Assembly: GCF_000308275.2 (NCBI RefSeq)
Contig: NZ_HG529491.1
Location: 61,918 to 120,720, forward strand
Direction of reading: 5' to 3'
DNA length: 58,803 nt
From: Levyella massiliensis
GTDB lineage: Bacteria > Bacillota > Clostridia > Tissierellales > Peptoniphilaceae
The notes beneath the pieces are model-generated. The model was not told the origin of the DNA. It ran no database searches and worked only from the letters and a program-made list of their open reading frames with translations. Position numbers and translations under genes: made by a program. Positions 19,516-28,751 of the stretch are shown one piece after another; within the stretch, counting starts at the first letter, position 1; every line of letters begins with the position of its first letter.

Positions 19516-20784
19516 TTACTTTTCGTGCAAGGACATTTTTTGCTGTCCCGGCATTTCTGTTTCTTTCACCATCCGCAAAGGCGTTTCCTTTCGGATGTTG
19601 TCCTCATCCACAACCACTTGACGAACAGTGGTGTCGCTAGGGACCTGATACATGGCATCCATAAGAACAGACTCCATGATCGAGCGTAATCCGCGCGCGC
19701 CCATCTTTCGCGCAAAGCTCTTTTCTGCAATCGCATGAATGGCTTCGGGCGTGATGGTCAATTCTGTGTCATCCATGCGGAACAGCTCACGATACTGTTT
19801 GACCAGAGCATTTTTTGGCTCGGTCAAAATACGTTCCAGCGTTTCCACAGACAGCTCATTCAATGCCACTAGAACGGGAACGCGACCGATGAGTTCGGGA
19901 ATCAGTCCGAATTTCATCAGATCCTCGGGAATCACTTCCTGCAAAGTCTCCGATATGGTTTCTTCCGAGTGATCCGCTACGGCCTGATTAAATCCGATGG
20001 GATTTTTCTCCCGACGGTCTTTAATGACCTGTTCGATCCCGGCAAAGGCACCGCCAACAATAAACAGAATGTTTGAGGTATCCACATGAATGAATTCCTG
20101 ATTGGGGTGCTTGCGTCCGCCTTGTGGCGGCACATTGGCTACAGTTCCTTCGATGAGCTTCAACAGAGCCTGTTGCACTCCTTCACCGGAAACGTCACGG
20201 GTAATGGACGGATTTTCGGATTTGCGCGCAATCTTATCAATCTCATCGATATAAATGATGCCGCGTTGTGCCAATTCCACATCATAATCGGCGGCTTGCA
20301 GAAGTTTCAGAATGATGTTTTCGACATCCTCACCCACATAGCCGGCCTCAGTGAGCGTTGTCGCATCCGCAATGGCAAAGGGCACTTGCAGCGTCTTTGC
20401 CAGCGTTTGCGCCAGCAACGTTTTGCCCGAGCCCGTGGGGCCGATCAGACAAATATTGGACTTTTGAATTTCCACGGTGGTTTCTTCACCGCGATAGATG
20501 CGTTTGTAGTGGTTGTAAACCGCCACCGACAGCACCTTTTTTGCTTCTTCTTGTTCAATGACATAATCGTCCAGCGCCCGCTTGATTTCATCAGGCGTGG
20601 GCAATTTGCGTTGTTGCGAGGCTTGTTTGGCCGCTTCCTGACTCCGTTCCCGCATCATCTCGTCGCAAAGAGCAATGCATTCATTACAAATGAAAGCGCC
20701 GGGACCGGCCACAATCTGTTCCACCTCATCCGATGTTTTGCCGCAAAATGAGCAACGAACCGGATCTTCGTGAAAATCAGCCAT
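19516..20784 (-). CDS. clpX: ClpXP unfoldase subunit ClpX
   Basis: AAA+ unfoldase that recognises tagged substrates and feeds them to ClpP. The N-terminal zinc-binding domain has C11, C14, C33 and C36. Walker A is GPTGSGKT (115-122), Walker B IIYIDE (176-181), and the pore loop GYVGED is present. The IGF-type ClpP-binding loop is seen as IGFNQ. Length (422) is typical. The ribosome binding site AAGGAG precedes ATG 20784, 18 bases after the clpP stop. Confidence 0.98.
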   Translation of the reverse strand: MADFHEDPVRCSFCGKTSDEVEQIVAGPGAFICNECIALCDEMMRERSQEAAKQASQQRKLPTPDEIKRALDDYVIEQEEAKKVLSVAVYNHYKRIYRGEETTVEIQKSNICLIGPTGSGKTLLAQTLAKTLQVPFAIADATTLTEAGYVGEDVENIILKLLQAADYDVELAQRGIIYIDEIDKIARKSENPSITRDVSGEGVQQALLKLIEGTVANVPPQGGRKHPNQEFIHVDTSNILFIVGGAFAGIEQVIKDRREKNPIGFNQAVADHSEETISETLQEVIPEDLMKFGLIPELIGRVPVLVALNELSVETLERILTEPKNALVKQYRELFRMDDTELTITPEAIHAIAEKSFARKMGARGLRSIMESVLMDAMYQVPSDTTVRQVVVDEDNIRKETPLRMVKETEMPGQQKMSLHEK

Positions 20785-20802
20785 TTCTTCTCCTTGTTCT
20801 TT

Positions 20803-21387
20803 TTACTTCATGGAGGTAATGACTTGGTCCACGAGGCCGTACTGTTTTGCCTCTTCGGCGTTCAGCCAGCGATCGCGGTCCGTATCCCTCTCAATGATCT
20901 CCAGGGGTTGACCGGTAGCGTCGGCCAAAATCTGATTCAGGCGCATTTTCGTCTCGAGAATTTTCTTTGCGGTAATTTCAATGTCGGAGGCCATACCCTG
21001 CGCACCACCGGATGGCTGATGAATCATAACATCCGAGTTGGGCAGTGCATAGCGCTTGCCCTTCGTGCCGGCTGCCAAAAGTACGGCTCCCATGCTGGCT
21101 GCCATCCCCACGCAGATGGTGGAGACATCACTTTTGATGTAGTTCATGGTATCAAAAATAGCCATGCCGGCCGTTACCTCACCACCGGGCGAGTTAATGT
21201 ACAACTGAATATCCTTGTTTGGCGCTTTATGCTCCAAGAACAGTAGCTGTCCGACAATCAGATTGGCCATTTGTGTTTCAATCGGTCCGGTCACAAAAAT
21301 GATACGTTCTTCCAGGAGGCGTGAAAATAAATCATACGCACGCTCTCCGCGTCCGGTCGTTTCAATCACAGTTGGGACTAAAGGCAT
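20803..21387 (-). CDS. clpP: ATP-dependent Clp protease proteolytic subunit ClpP
   Basis: Serine peptidase that forms the tetradecameric barrel. The catalytic triad is Ser98 in GMAASMGA, His123 in MIHQPSGG and Asp172 in RDTDRD. The 194-residue length is standard. It lies about 40 bases after tig and 18 before clpX. Confidence 0.98.
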   Translation of the reverse strand: MPLVPTVIETTGRGERAYDLFSRLLEERIIFVTGPIETQMANLIVGQLLFLEHKAPNKDIQLYINSPGGEVTAGMAIFDTMNYIKSDVSTICVGMAASMGAVLLAAGTKGKRYALPNSDVMIHQPSGGAQGMASDIEITAKKILETKMRLNQILADATGQPLEIIERDTDRDRWLNAEEAKQYGLVDQVITSMK

Positions 21388-21426
21388 ATTTCCCTCTCTT
21401 CCTTTCGAGCCAACGCTGTGGCCCGC

Positions 21427-22845
21427 TTACTTTTCTTCCGTTTTGTCTCCTGCAGACTTTTTGTCTGCCTTCTTATCGTACCCCGACTTTGACTCTTTCT
21501 CTACGCTTTTATCGTCCTTTTTTGTCTCATCGGTGTCTTCTGTCGTCTCTTCCGGCGCGTCCACCCATTTTACCTGCTCAAGCAAATAGTCGAGCGCTTT
21601 CTTTTTACGGATATCATCCGCCACCAATTCTTCCTGGTTCATCTCTTTCATGCGGCGAATGAAATCTTCCGGATCCTGTGCGCCATATGTTTGGGCAATC
21701 TCTTTCATCTCGTCGGCAATTTCTTCCTCCGTCGCTTCGAATTTCTGCTCTTCGACGAGGCTGCCAAGTACCAGATCGCCGGCAACACGGGCGCGTGCCA
21801 TCGGCGTATAGTTGGCGCGCATCATATCAATGCTCTGGCCACTGTATTGCAGGTACTGATCAAAGGAAAGACCCATCTGCTGCAGCTGGTTGGCCATGTT
21901 GCGGATTTCCACCTCAACCTGATCGTCAATCATGGACTGCGGTACTTTGACATCGGAGATCTCGGCCAATTTTGCCAAGGTATCGTTCTGACGACGATTG
22001 AGGTCGCGCTCTTCTGCTTTTTCCTGCAGATCCTTGCGGATGGCGTCACGATATTCTTTCATGGTGTCATATTCGGAGACATCCTGCGCAAAATCATCGT
22101 CGGCTTCCGGAATATCCTTCTCCTGCACTTCATGCAGCACAACCGCAAACACGGCATCTTTGCCGGCCAAATCTTCGGCATGATATTTCTCCGGGAACGT
22201 GACGTTCACGTCAAAGCTCTCGCCCGCTTTATGACCGACAATCTGTTCTTCAAAGCCGGGAATAAACGAGCCGGAGCCCAATTCCAACTGCTGCTTTTCT
22301 GCGGTGCCGCCTTCAAAAGCAACACCATCCACGCTGCCGGCATAATCAATCTGTACCGTATCACCCTCTTTTGCAGCACGTTCTACCGGACGAATGACGG
22401 CGTTTTTCTGCTGTTCTGAGGAAATCACCTGATCGACTTCCGCTTCCTCAACGGTCACCGGATGACGTTCAACTTCCATGCCCTGGTAGTCTGCCAAGGT
22501 CGGATGCGGTTTGGTATCTGTAGAAACTTCGATCTCAATCGTTTCTTTCTTTTCCAGCTTCTTCACATCCACGTCCGGGCGACCGATGGGCTCCAATTCC
22601 AATTCTTTGGAGGCGTTTTCGATGTATTCGGGCAGAAGATTGTTGAGAGCATCTTCGTAGAAGACGCCTTCACCGTAGCTCATTTCAATGATTTTACGGG
22701 TGGCTTTGCCTTTACGGAAGCCGTGAATCTGGAAGCGATTCTTGTTCTTGTTGTAGACCTTGTTCACTTCTTTGTCGAAAAGATCCCATGCGATCTCAAA
22801 CGTATAGACCGCGCGATTGTCTTCATGTGATTGCAGTTTTGCCAT
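21427..22845 (-). CDS. tig: Trigger factor
   Basis: Ribosome-bound chaperone and peptidyl-prolyl isomerase at the nascent-chain exit. The N-terminal domain has the ribosome-docking loop as GFRKGKATR; the usual Pro after GK is Ala here. The FKBP-type PPIase domain spans about 150-245 and is followed by the helical chaperone arms. The last 40 residues form a Lys/Asp/Glu/Ser-rich, apparently disordered tail that most trigger factors lack at this length, giving 472 residues. The ribosome binding site AAAGGAG precedes the ATG. It is the first gene of the tig-clpP-clpX(-lon-engB) cluster. Confidence 0.97.
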   Translation of the reverse strand: MAKLQSHEDNRAVYTFEIAWDLFDKEVNKVYNKNKNRFQIHGFRKGKATRKIIEMSYGEGVFYEDALNNLLPEYIENASKELELEPIGRPDVDVKKLEKKETIEIEVSTDTKPHPTLADYQGMEVERHPVTVEEAEVDQVISSEQQKNAVIRPVERAAKEGDTVQIDYAGSVDGVAFEGGTAEKQQLELGSGSFIPGFEEQIVGHKAGESFDVNVTFPEKYHAEDLAGKDAVFAVVLHEVQEKDIPEADDDFAQDVSEYDTMKEYRDAIRKDLQEKAEERDLNRRQNDTLAKLAEISDVKVPQSMIDDQVEVEIRNMANQLQQMGLSFDQYLQYSGQSIDMMRANYTPMARARVAGDLVLGSLVEEQKFEATEEEIADEMKEIAQTYGAQDPEDFIRRMKEMNQEELVADDIRKKKALDYLLEQVKWVDAPEETTEDTDETKKDDKSVEKESKSGYDKKADKKSAGDKTEEK

Positions 22846-22900
22846 GCTTTAAAACTCCTTTTAGAAAAACTTATTGTTTCATTTTTAACACGATTTTATG

Positions 22901-22909
22901 ATTATACCA
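22901..22909 (-). promoter_or_regulatory. Extended -10 promoter of the tig-clpP-clpX operon
   Basis: On the minus strand TATAAT (22901-22906) is preceded by TGG, giving an extended -10. No good -35 lies 16-18 bases upstream, as expected for this class. No CtsR box is visible here. Confidence 0.7.
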
Positions 22910-22929
22910 TATGTGCCAAGCGCAATTGG

Positions 22930-23757
22930 TTAAAATCCGATGATAATCCCACCTCGGTTGGCATAGCAGGCATTAAGTCCGGTGCCTGCCATAATTTCAA
23001 CACGAGGAAACGGTGAGAGCTTCAAGATTTCTTCCTTCACCTGCTCCGCTCTTTCCGGATCATCAATATGCGTAATAAAGAGGGTGCGTTGGGAAAAGTC
23101 GACCGCTTCGGCAGCAATGTGCTGCGCCAATCGCTTCACGCCCTTATCCATGCCGCGTGCAATAGACTTTAAGCCGATTTCTCCATTCACGCCGCGGCAA
23201 ACCGGGCAAATAGAGAGACTCGTCAGAATATTGCCGGCAATGCGCGGAAGACGCCCGGATTTCGTCAACGTACTGTAATTATTTAAAATGAAGTATGTGT
23301 AGTTGGTTTGTGCAATTTCTGCTTCTTTGGCAGCAATCTCTTCAAACGTCATGCCCGCTTCAATGGCTTGATGAATGCGGAACATGTACGACGTTTCTCC
23401 GGCAGAAGCCGCTTGTGAATCAAAGACGTGAACCTTTTTGCCGGCTTCCCGCATCTCTCGTGCTGCCATGCAGGCATTGTTATAGGTGCTGCTCAGTCGT
23501 CCCGTAATCGTGATCAGGAAGGCTTCTTCGGCATCCCCCACGGCGTTGATAAAATGCTGCGGAGACATTGCCGCACTCTGCGTGACTTCCTCGGAAGCAT
23601 CAATGTCTGCCAAGAAGGCTTTGATGTCCATGGTTTCGTCATCCACGTAGTGATGCCCATTACTGGTTAATGCGAAAGGCACACGCTGAATGGCTATTTC
23701 CTTGGCCAGCACGTCGTTTAAATCGCAACTTGAATCAGCAACTATGATCGGCTTCAT
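22930..23757 (-). CDS. DegV family fatty-acid-binding protein
   Basis: DegV/FakB-type protein that binds a fatty acid and presents it to a kinase (FakA) for incorporation into phospholipid. The opening IIVADSSCDL, the TGRLSSTYNNA motif contacting the carboxylate, and the C-terminal GTGLNACYANRGGIIIGF are all family-typical. Length 275 is normal. Its ATG overlaps the cca stop by 4 bases (ATGA). No fakA is nearby. Confidence 0.92.
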   Translation of the reverse strand: MKPIIVADSSCDLNDVLAKEIAIQRVPFALTSNGHHYVDDETMDIKAFLADIDASEEVTQSAAMSPQHFINAVGDAEEAFLITITGRLSSTYNNACMAAREMREAGKKVHVFDSQAASAGETSYMFRIHQAIEAGMTFEEIAAKEAEIAQTNYTYFILNNYSTLTKSGRLPRIAGNILTSLSICPVCRGVNGEIGLKSIARGMDKGVKRLAQHIAAEAVDFSQRTLFITHIDDPERAEQVKEEILKLSPFPRVEIMAGTGLNACYANRGGIIIGF

Positions 23758-25061
23758 CCGTTCTCTCCCTCTTCCAACTTACGACGCGCCGCTTCGCAAA
23801 GACGCGATGTCGTATTCTCCAGTTTTTCCTCGATGACCTGATCCAGTAAATACAGAAGCATCGTCCCGACGCGTTTTCCTGGTTTCATACCGAGCGCTAA
23901 TAAATCCTCGCCGCGTATGACCAGATCCTTGACGCTTACAGGCAGATGCGATTCTTCTATTATATCGATTAATGCGCTGGTGTGGGTAATGCGCTCCAGG
24001 GTTTTCGTTCGCCACGCGCCTTCCGGATACAGCACGGGACTTATTTCCGCCAAAAATTGCAGAATACGCCGTGTGTCCTTGGGATGCTCGCCCTGCCATT
24101 TTCGTGCTTCCGGTAGGGTCTGCGGCAGCGCTTCCGCACGTGCTTCGAGTAATAACCGCACATCCGAAGAGCGCTTCGTGGACGCTTTGAAGCGATGCAA
24201 AATCTCCGTCATTCGCTTGGCTCGTTCCTTAGCCCCGTCTTCCCGTTCTGCCGAGGTATTCTCCTCGACTTCCCGGGTGCGCAAGGTTTGATTTCCACTG
24301 CCGACAGCCGCCCAACGCGAGGCGGCATCAGCTGTTACCGCACACAAAAGTGGGCGAGAAACATTTGCTGCGGGAAGTTCCGGGAACAACGCCTCCCACA
24401 ACCCCGTTTCCGCCAATAAATCCACGGCGCGATCGGGATGGCCTTCCGTAAGCATGCGCTCTAATTCTTCATAGCATCGCTCAACCGATATGCGCTCGAT
24501 TTGCGTATGTTGATCAATAATGGCTTTTCGTAGCGATGGCTCAAGTTTCATAGCAAAGCGGGAGGCAAAGCGCACCGCACGAAGCATGCGCAAACCGTCC
24601 TCTTCCATGCGCTCCGCTGCCACGCCCACGGCGCGCAAGAGACCTGCCGCAAGATCCTGGCGTCCGCCATAAAGGTCCAAGAGACCCCGTTCGGGATGCC
24701 AAGCCATTGCGTTCATCGTAAAGTCCCTGCGTTTGAGGTCGTCTTCGATATGACGGGAATATTCCACCGTCTCAGGGTGTCGACCATCGATATAGTTTCT
24801 TTCTGCCCGATAGGTCGTCACTTCATATACCGCCTGCGGCATCACGACGCGAATGGTGCCGAAGGATTTGCCCACATCGAGCGTCCGCTCTCCGGCAAAA
24901 ACCGCCTCAATCTCCGATGGTGTGGCGCTGGTCGTGATGTCCACATCTGCCGCTTCGCGTCCCAGAACGCGGTCCCTTACGGCGCCGCCGACAAACCAGG
25001 CTTCATAGCCTGCTTCCTCCAAACGACGCAGCACTTCCAGTGCTTCGTCTGGAAAAATCAT
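23754..25061 (-). CDS. cca: CCA tRNA nucleotidyltransferase
   Basis: Adds or repairs the 3' CCA end of tRNA; consistent with the tRNA-Ser here lacking an encoded CCA. The nucleotidyltransferase motifs are intact: GGAVRDRVLG, then DVDI with the metal-binding Asp pair, followed by RRDFTMNAMA and the EEDGLRMLRAVRFASRF template region. There is no HD phosphohydrolase signature. The start is ATG 25061, overlapping the glmM stop by 4 bases; longer starts run into glmM. About 435 residues. Confidence 0.93.
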   Translation of the reverse strand: MIFPDEALEVLRRLEEAGYEAWFVGGAVRDRVLGREAADVDITTSATPSEIEAVFAGERTLDVGKSFGTIRVVMPQAVYEVTTYRAERNYIDGRHPETVEYSRHIEDDLKRRDFTMNAMAWHPERGLLDLYGGRQDLAAGLLRAVGVAAERMEEDGLRMLRAVRFASRFAMKLEPSLRKAIIDQHTQIERISVERCYEELERMLTEGHPDRAVDLLAETGLWEALFPELPAANVSRPLLCAVTADAASRWAAVGSGNQTLRTREVEENTSAEREDGAKERAKRMTEILHRFKASTKRSSDVRLLLEARAEALPQTLPEARKWQGEHPKDTRRILQFLAEISPVLYPEGAWRTKTLERITHTSALIDIIEESHLPVSVKDLVIRGEDLLALGMKPGKRVGTMLLYLLDQVIEEKLENTTSRLCEAARRKLEEGENG

Positions 25062-26458
25062 TCGGTATAGCCCTCTTCGCGGAAGGCTTGCACAATATGA
25101 TCCGCCATTTGCTGACACAGATCATCCTTTAAGTGCTCGACCATCACGCGAATCAGCGGTTCCGTGCCGGAAGCACGCACCACCGTGCGGCCTTCATTGC
25201 CAAGAACGCGATTGGCTTCTTCAATAGCGCGCTGCACACGCGGATTGGCCAAAGCGCCTTCTTTATCATCAACAAGGATGTTGCGCAACACCTGCGGATA
25301 ATCGAAAAGGTCTTGATGCAACGATGCCAGATCGGTTTTGTTTTCGACGATGATTTCTGCCAGCCGTAACGCTGTCAGCACGCCATCGCCGGTTGTAGCG
25401 TATTTGGAAAAGATGATATGGCCGGACTGTTCGCCGCCTAAGGCGTAACCATGCTCAAACATTTCCGCCGCGACATTCTTGTCGCCAACCGGTGTCTTAA
25501 CATAGGCAATGCCGGCCCGTTCAAATGCCTTATACAGGCCAAAATTACTCATAATGGTGGTCACAACCATATCGTTAGGCAGCGCATTATGTGCCTTCAT
25601 ATCGTTGCCGCAAATGTAAAGAATTGCGTCGCCATTGACCACGTGGCCGCGATTGTCCACAGCAATGCAGCGATCTGCATCGCCATCAAAAGCAAAGCCG
25701 CAATCCAGTTTCTGTTTCTTGACCAGCTCGATCAGGCTTTCGATATGGGTGGAACCACAGTCCAAGTTAATGTTCAGGCCGTTCGGATTGTCGTGAATAA
25801 GATGCGTCTCCGCTCCCAACGCATCAAAGACGTTTTTCGCAATCGTGAAGGAAGCGCCGTTGGCACAGTCCAAGCCGACGCGCATACGCTTAAACGACCG
25901 ACGCACCGTCTGAATCAAATAGCCGATATAGCGATTTCGACCACGCGAATAGTCTTCGACCATGCCGATATCGCCGCGTTCGGCAAGCGGTAGCGTCTCC
26001 TCTTCCGCATCCATGTAGTCTTCCACTTCCTGAAGTAGGGCTTCTTCCATCTTACCGCCTGCGCTGTTAATGACCTTAATGCCATTATCGTAGAACGGGT
26101 TATGGCTGGCGGAGATCATAATGCCGCAGCAAAAATTATCCACCCGTACCGCATACGAAACAGAGGGTGTAGTGGTCACGTGCATCAGGCTGACATCCGC
26201 ACCGCTTGTCGTAATGCCCGCTGCCAATGCATTTTCCAGCATATAGCCTGAACGGCGCGTATCCTTACCGATGACAATGCGCGGACGTTTTTCCTCGGCC
26301 CATTCGGGCAGATTGCGACCGCCGCCGCAAGAAGCACGCAAGTCCTTCTGCAATTGCACAAAATGCGCGCCTAAATAACGGCCGATCTTAAAAGCATGTG
26401 CGGCCGTCAAGGATCGATTCGCTTCTCCGCGAAATCCATCCGTACCAAAGTATTTCAT
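25058..26458 (-). CDS. glmM: Phosphoglucosamine mutase GlmM
   Basis: Converts glucosamine-6-phosphate to glucosamine-1-phosphate for UDP-GlcNAc and peptidoglycan. It opens YFGTDGFRG, has the phosphoserine loop ISASHNP with Ser118, the Mg2+ loop DGDADR, and the phosphate-binding loop RASGTEPLIR. At 466 residues it carries a Gly/Lys/Glu-rich insertion at about 39-59 relative to shorter homologues. The ribosome binding site GGGGG precedes ATG 26458. It is the first gene of an ATGA-coupled glmM-cca-degV set. Confidence 0.97.
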   Translation of the reverse strand: MKYFGTDGFRGEANRSLTAAHAFKIGRYLGAHFVQLQKDLRASCGGGRNLPEWAEEKRPRIVIGKDTRRSGYMLENALAAGITTSGADVSLMHVTTTPSVSYAVRVDNFCCGIMISASHNPFYDNGIKVINSAGGKMEEALLQEVEDYMDAEEETLPLAERGDIGMVEDYSRGRNRYIGYLIQTVRRSFKRMRVGLDCANGASFTIAKNVFDALGAETHLIHDNPNGLNINLDCGSTHIESLIELVKKQKLDCGFAFDGDADRCIAVDNRGHVVNGDAILYICGNDMKAHNALPNDMVVTTIMSNFGLYKAFERAGIAYVKTPVGDKNVAAEMFEHGYALGGEQSGHIIFSKYATTGDGVLTALRLAEIIVENKTDLASLHQDLFDYPQVLRNILVDDKEGALANPRVQRAIEEANRVLGNEGRTVVRASGTEPLIRVMVEHLKDDLCQQMADHIVQAFREEGYTE

Positions 26459-26480
26459 GGCAAATCCCCCTTATCGCCTC

Positions 26481-26510
26481 ATGATACCGATTCCTAACGG
26501 AGCGTGTCAA
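26481..26510 (-). promoter_or_regulatory. Sigma-A promoter of glmM-cca-degV
   Basis: TTGACA (26505-26510), 18 bases, TATCAT (26481-26486) on the minus strand, about 25 bases before the glmM start. Confidence 0.78.
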
Positions 26511-26540
26511 GAAACCGACCCTTTCGGGCCCCGTTTTGCT

Positions 26541-27215
26541 TTAGTTTCTCGGGAAAAACGGCAACAGGGCCTTTGCTAAGCCGCTAATCGGCATCGTCTG
26601 CAACCAAATTTTGCCCGGACCGGTCAGTACGGTGTTAAAGAGGCCTTCGCCACCCAACAGTTTATTTTTCAGTCCCGGCACTTCTTGGATATCCATATTT
26701 ACCGATGCCTCCATACCAAGCAAATACCCAGTGTCGACGATCATCCGCTGTCCGGCTAGTAATTCATATTCCATGAATTCGCCATCAACCTCCACGAAGA
26801 CAATGCCGTTTCCGCTGACCTTCTGCATGATAAAACCTTCGCCGCCAAAAAAGCCTGCGCCCAGTTTGCGATTCACATACATTGCCAGTTCCACGCCCAT
26901 CTCCGAGGCCAAGAATGCCTTCTTCTGCAAAATAAAGTTTTGAGCCGGTGTAACTTGCAAGGCTAAAATTTTCCCTGGGAAGCTGGAGCCGAAAGCAATC
27001 ATACCATCGCCATGGGCGCGATAGATGTTTTGAAACATATTCTCACCCGAAAACGCACGTGAAAACATGCCGCCTAAGCCGCCGCCCGCATTGGTCGACA
27101 TTTCCATCGTATCGCTCATCCAGACCATAGAGCCCGCTTCGGTTTTCATGGCTTCGCCGTTTTGTAATTGACAGATCACCACGGGAAAGCTCCCGCCCTT
27201 GAGTTCGTACTGCAT
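26541..27215 (-). CDS. AIM24/TIGR00266 family protein
   Basis: Beta-rich protein of the TIGR00266/AIM24 family, whose bacterial members have no settled biochemical role. The 224 residues show the typical Gly-rich repeats: EAGSMVWMSD near the N-terminus, GGGLGGMFSRAFSGE, GEGFIMQKVSGNG, and the closing GPGKIWLQTMP. No signal peptide or membrane segment is seen. AGGAGGC precedes ATG 27215. It is a single gene between glmM and the repeat region. Confidence 0.88.
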   Translation of the reverse strand: MQYELKGGSFPVVICQLQNGEAMKTEAGSMVWMSDTMEMSTNAGGGLGGMFSRAFSGENMFQNIYRAHGDGMIAFGSSFPGKILALQVTPAQNFILQKKAFLASEMGVELAMYVNRKLGAGFFGGEGFIMQKVSGNGIVFVEVDGEFMEYELLAGQRMIVDTGYLLGMEASVNMDIQEVPGLKNKLLGGEGLFNTVLTGPGKIWLQTMPISGLAKALLPFFPRN

Positions 27216-27320
27216 AATGCCTCCTTTGTATTTTCTCCGGTTTTCTGTGTGCTTGTGTTGGGGTTGTTATGTATTTGCGATGTCCTATGCTGCCAGATTT
27301 CCGAGGATCTGTAATTTCCG

Positions 27321-27406
27321 GGGTTGCCGGATTTCTGAGGGTTTATGATGGCCCGGGTTGCCGGATTTCTGAGGGTTTATGATGGCCCGGGTTGCCGGAT
27401 TTCTGA
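27321..27406. repeat. 34-bp tandem repeat, about 2.5 copies
   Basis: GGGTTGCCGGATTTCTGAG starts at 27321, 27355 and 27389, an exact 34-bp period. The linking segment includes GGGTTTATGATGGCCC. No coding meaning is apparent. Confidence 0.85.
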
Positions 27407-27570
27407 GAACCTGCCATTATCCTGCCAGCACGTCGTCCGCGATTGCGTGATTGCCTAAACTCTGAAAGGCCTGATATTACGCGTTATTTCGTAACCGCAA
27501 CAGTATTACAATCCTCGGCCTAATAATACCAGATTCAGGTGGCAAAAGTTATGGAAGCCAAGTGTATGGC

Positions 27571-27661
27571 GAGGGTGAACGGCGGGCGCAGGGGTACAGC
27601 GGGTGCAGGAGAAACGGCGCGTGCAGGGGAACGGCGGGTGCAGGGGGAACGGCGGGTGCAG
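27571..27661. repeat. G-rich degenerate ~17-bp repeats, left flank of array
   Basis: Units resembling GGCGGGTGCAGGGGAAC recur four to five times with a 17-18 bp spacing. The plus strand is strongly G-rich, in contrast to the C-rich flank on the other side of the palindromic array. Confidence 0.75.
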
Positions 27662-27701
27662 ACGAGCTCCATTCGGATAGGTACCGTGCCGCCCCTTTTT
27701 C

Positions 27702-28455
27702 TACCGTTGGTAATTGCGATTTTGCCAAAACCCACGGTATGCCAAGCACAACATCACCCTTTTTCTACCGTTGGTAATCGCGATTTTGCCAAAACCCACG
27801 GTATGCCAAGCACTGTGCCGCCCCTTTTTCTACCGTGGGTAATTGCGATTTCGTCAAAACCCACGGTACGCTCAGCGCAACATCACTCCATTTCCTACCG
27901 TTGGTAATCGCGTTTTTACCAAAACCCACGGTATGCGTAGCGCCGTACCGCCCCTTTTTCTACCGTTGGTAGTCGCGTTTTTGCCAAAACCCACGGTATG
28001 CGTAGCGCTGTACCGCCCCATTTCCTACCGTTGGTAATCGCGTTTTTGCCAAAACCCACGGTACGCAAAGCACAACATCGCCCTATTTCCTACCGTTGGT
28101 AATCGCGTTTTTGCCAAAACCCACGGTATGCGTAGCGCCGTTCCGCCCCATTTTCTACCGTGGGTAATTGCGATTTTGCCAAAAACCCACGGTACGCAAA
28201 GCACAACATCACCCTATTTCCTACCGTTGGTAATTGCGTTTTTGCCAAAACCCACGGTATGCGTAGCGCCGTTCCGCCCCATTTTCTACCGTTGGTAATC
28301 GCGTTTTTGCCAAAATCCACGGTATGCGTAGCGCTGTACCGCCCTATTTCCTACCGTTGGTAATTGCGATTTCGTCAAAACCCACGGTATGCCAAGCACT
28401 GTGCCGCCCCTTTTTCTACCGTTGGTAATCGCGTTTTTGCCAAAACCCACGGTAC
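27702..28455. repeat. 12-unit 65-bp palindromic repeat array
   Basis: TACCGT starts units at 27702, 27766, 27831, 27896, 27961, 28026, 28091, 28156, 28222, 28287, 28352 and 28417, so the period is 65 (once 64, once 66). Each unit is a 38-39 bp inverted repeat, TACCGTTGGT facing ACCCACGGTA, enclosing AATCGC and GTTTTTGCCAAAAC, then a 26-27 bp linker. Units at 27831 and 28156 have TACCGTGGGT, making the 10-bp stem perfect. Linkers vary only at a few positions, so this is not a CRISPR array. Confidence 0.92.
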
Positions 28456-28508
28456 GGATGACCGTTTTGCAGGCATTCTGCTAGCCGTTCCATCTTCCGT
28501 CGCCCCGC

Positions 28509-28645
28509 CACATAGCTCGCCCCACCACATAGCTCGGCCCGTCGCGTCGCCTGGCCCAGTCGCGCCACCACTTCAACCTGCCGCATCGCCCGACCCAGTT
28601 GTCCCGCCACCTCCCCCAACCACCTCTCACCGCCGCATCACGCCG
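28509..28645. repeat. C-rich degenerate ~17-bp repeats, right flank of array
   Basis: Near-identical 17-bp units start at about 28510 and 28527 (CGCCCCGCCACATAGCT and CGCCCCACCACATAGCT), followed by more degenerate C-rich units. Their complement resembles the G-rich repeats left of the array and those at 58312-58395. Confidence 0.72.
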
Positions 28646-28689
28646 TTCAAAACAAGCCTGTGCAATAAGAGTTTTTCCCCGACGGCCAA

Positions 28690-28733
28690 AAGAAAAAGGC
28701 GACGTTTCAACATAACTGTTGAAACGTCGCCTT
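28690..28733 (-). terminator. Terminator after the YabE-like gene
   Basis: AAGGCGACGTTTCAACA pairs perfectly with TGTTGAAACGTCGCCTT, followed by a T-rich stretch on the minus strand. A very stable 17-bp stem. Confidence 0.9.
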
Positions 28734-28751
28734 CATAATCTTTTTACTAGT

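Larger units (their letters stand above)
27216..28689. other. 1.5-kb non-coding repeat block
   Basis: Between the AIM24 gene and the YabE-like gene lies a stretch without a believable gene. It holds, in order, AT-rich spacer, 34-bp tandem repeats (27321-27406), G-rich degenerate repeats (27571-27661), the 65-bp palindromic array (27702-28455) and C-rich degenerate repeats (28509-28645). Open frames crossing the array are made only of repeat units and lack ribosome binding sites. Confidence 0.85.

Noticed and set aside
27702-28455. CRISPR array
   Set aside because: The parts between the palindromes are near-identical linkers, not unique spacers, and there are no cas genes or leader.
27535-28738. 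Several open frames of 60-124 codons on both strands across the palindromic array
   Set aside because: They are translations of repeat units, lack ribosome binding sites, and show no known domain. The region is better read as non-coding repeats.
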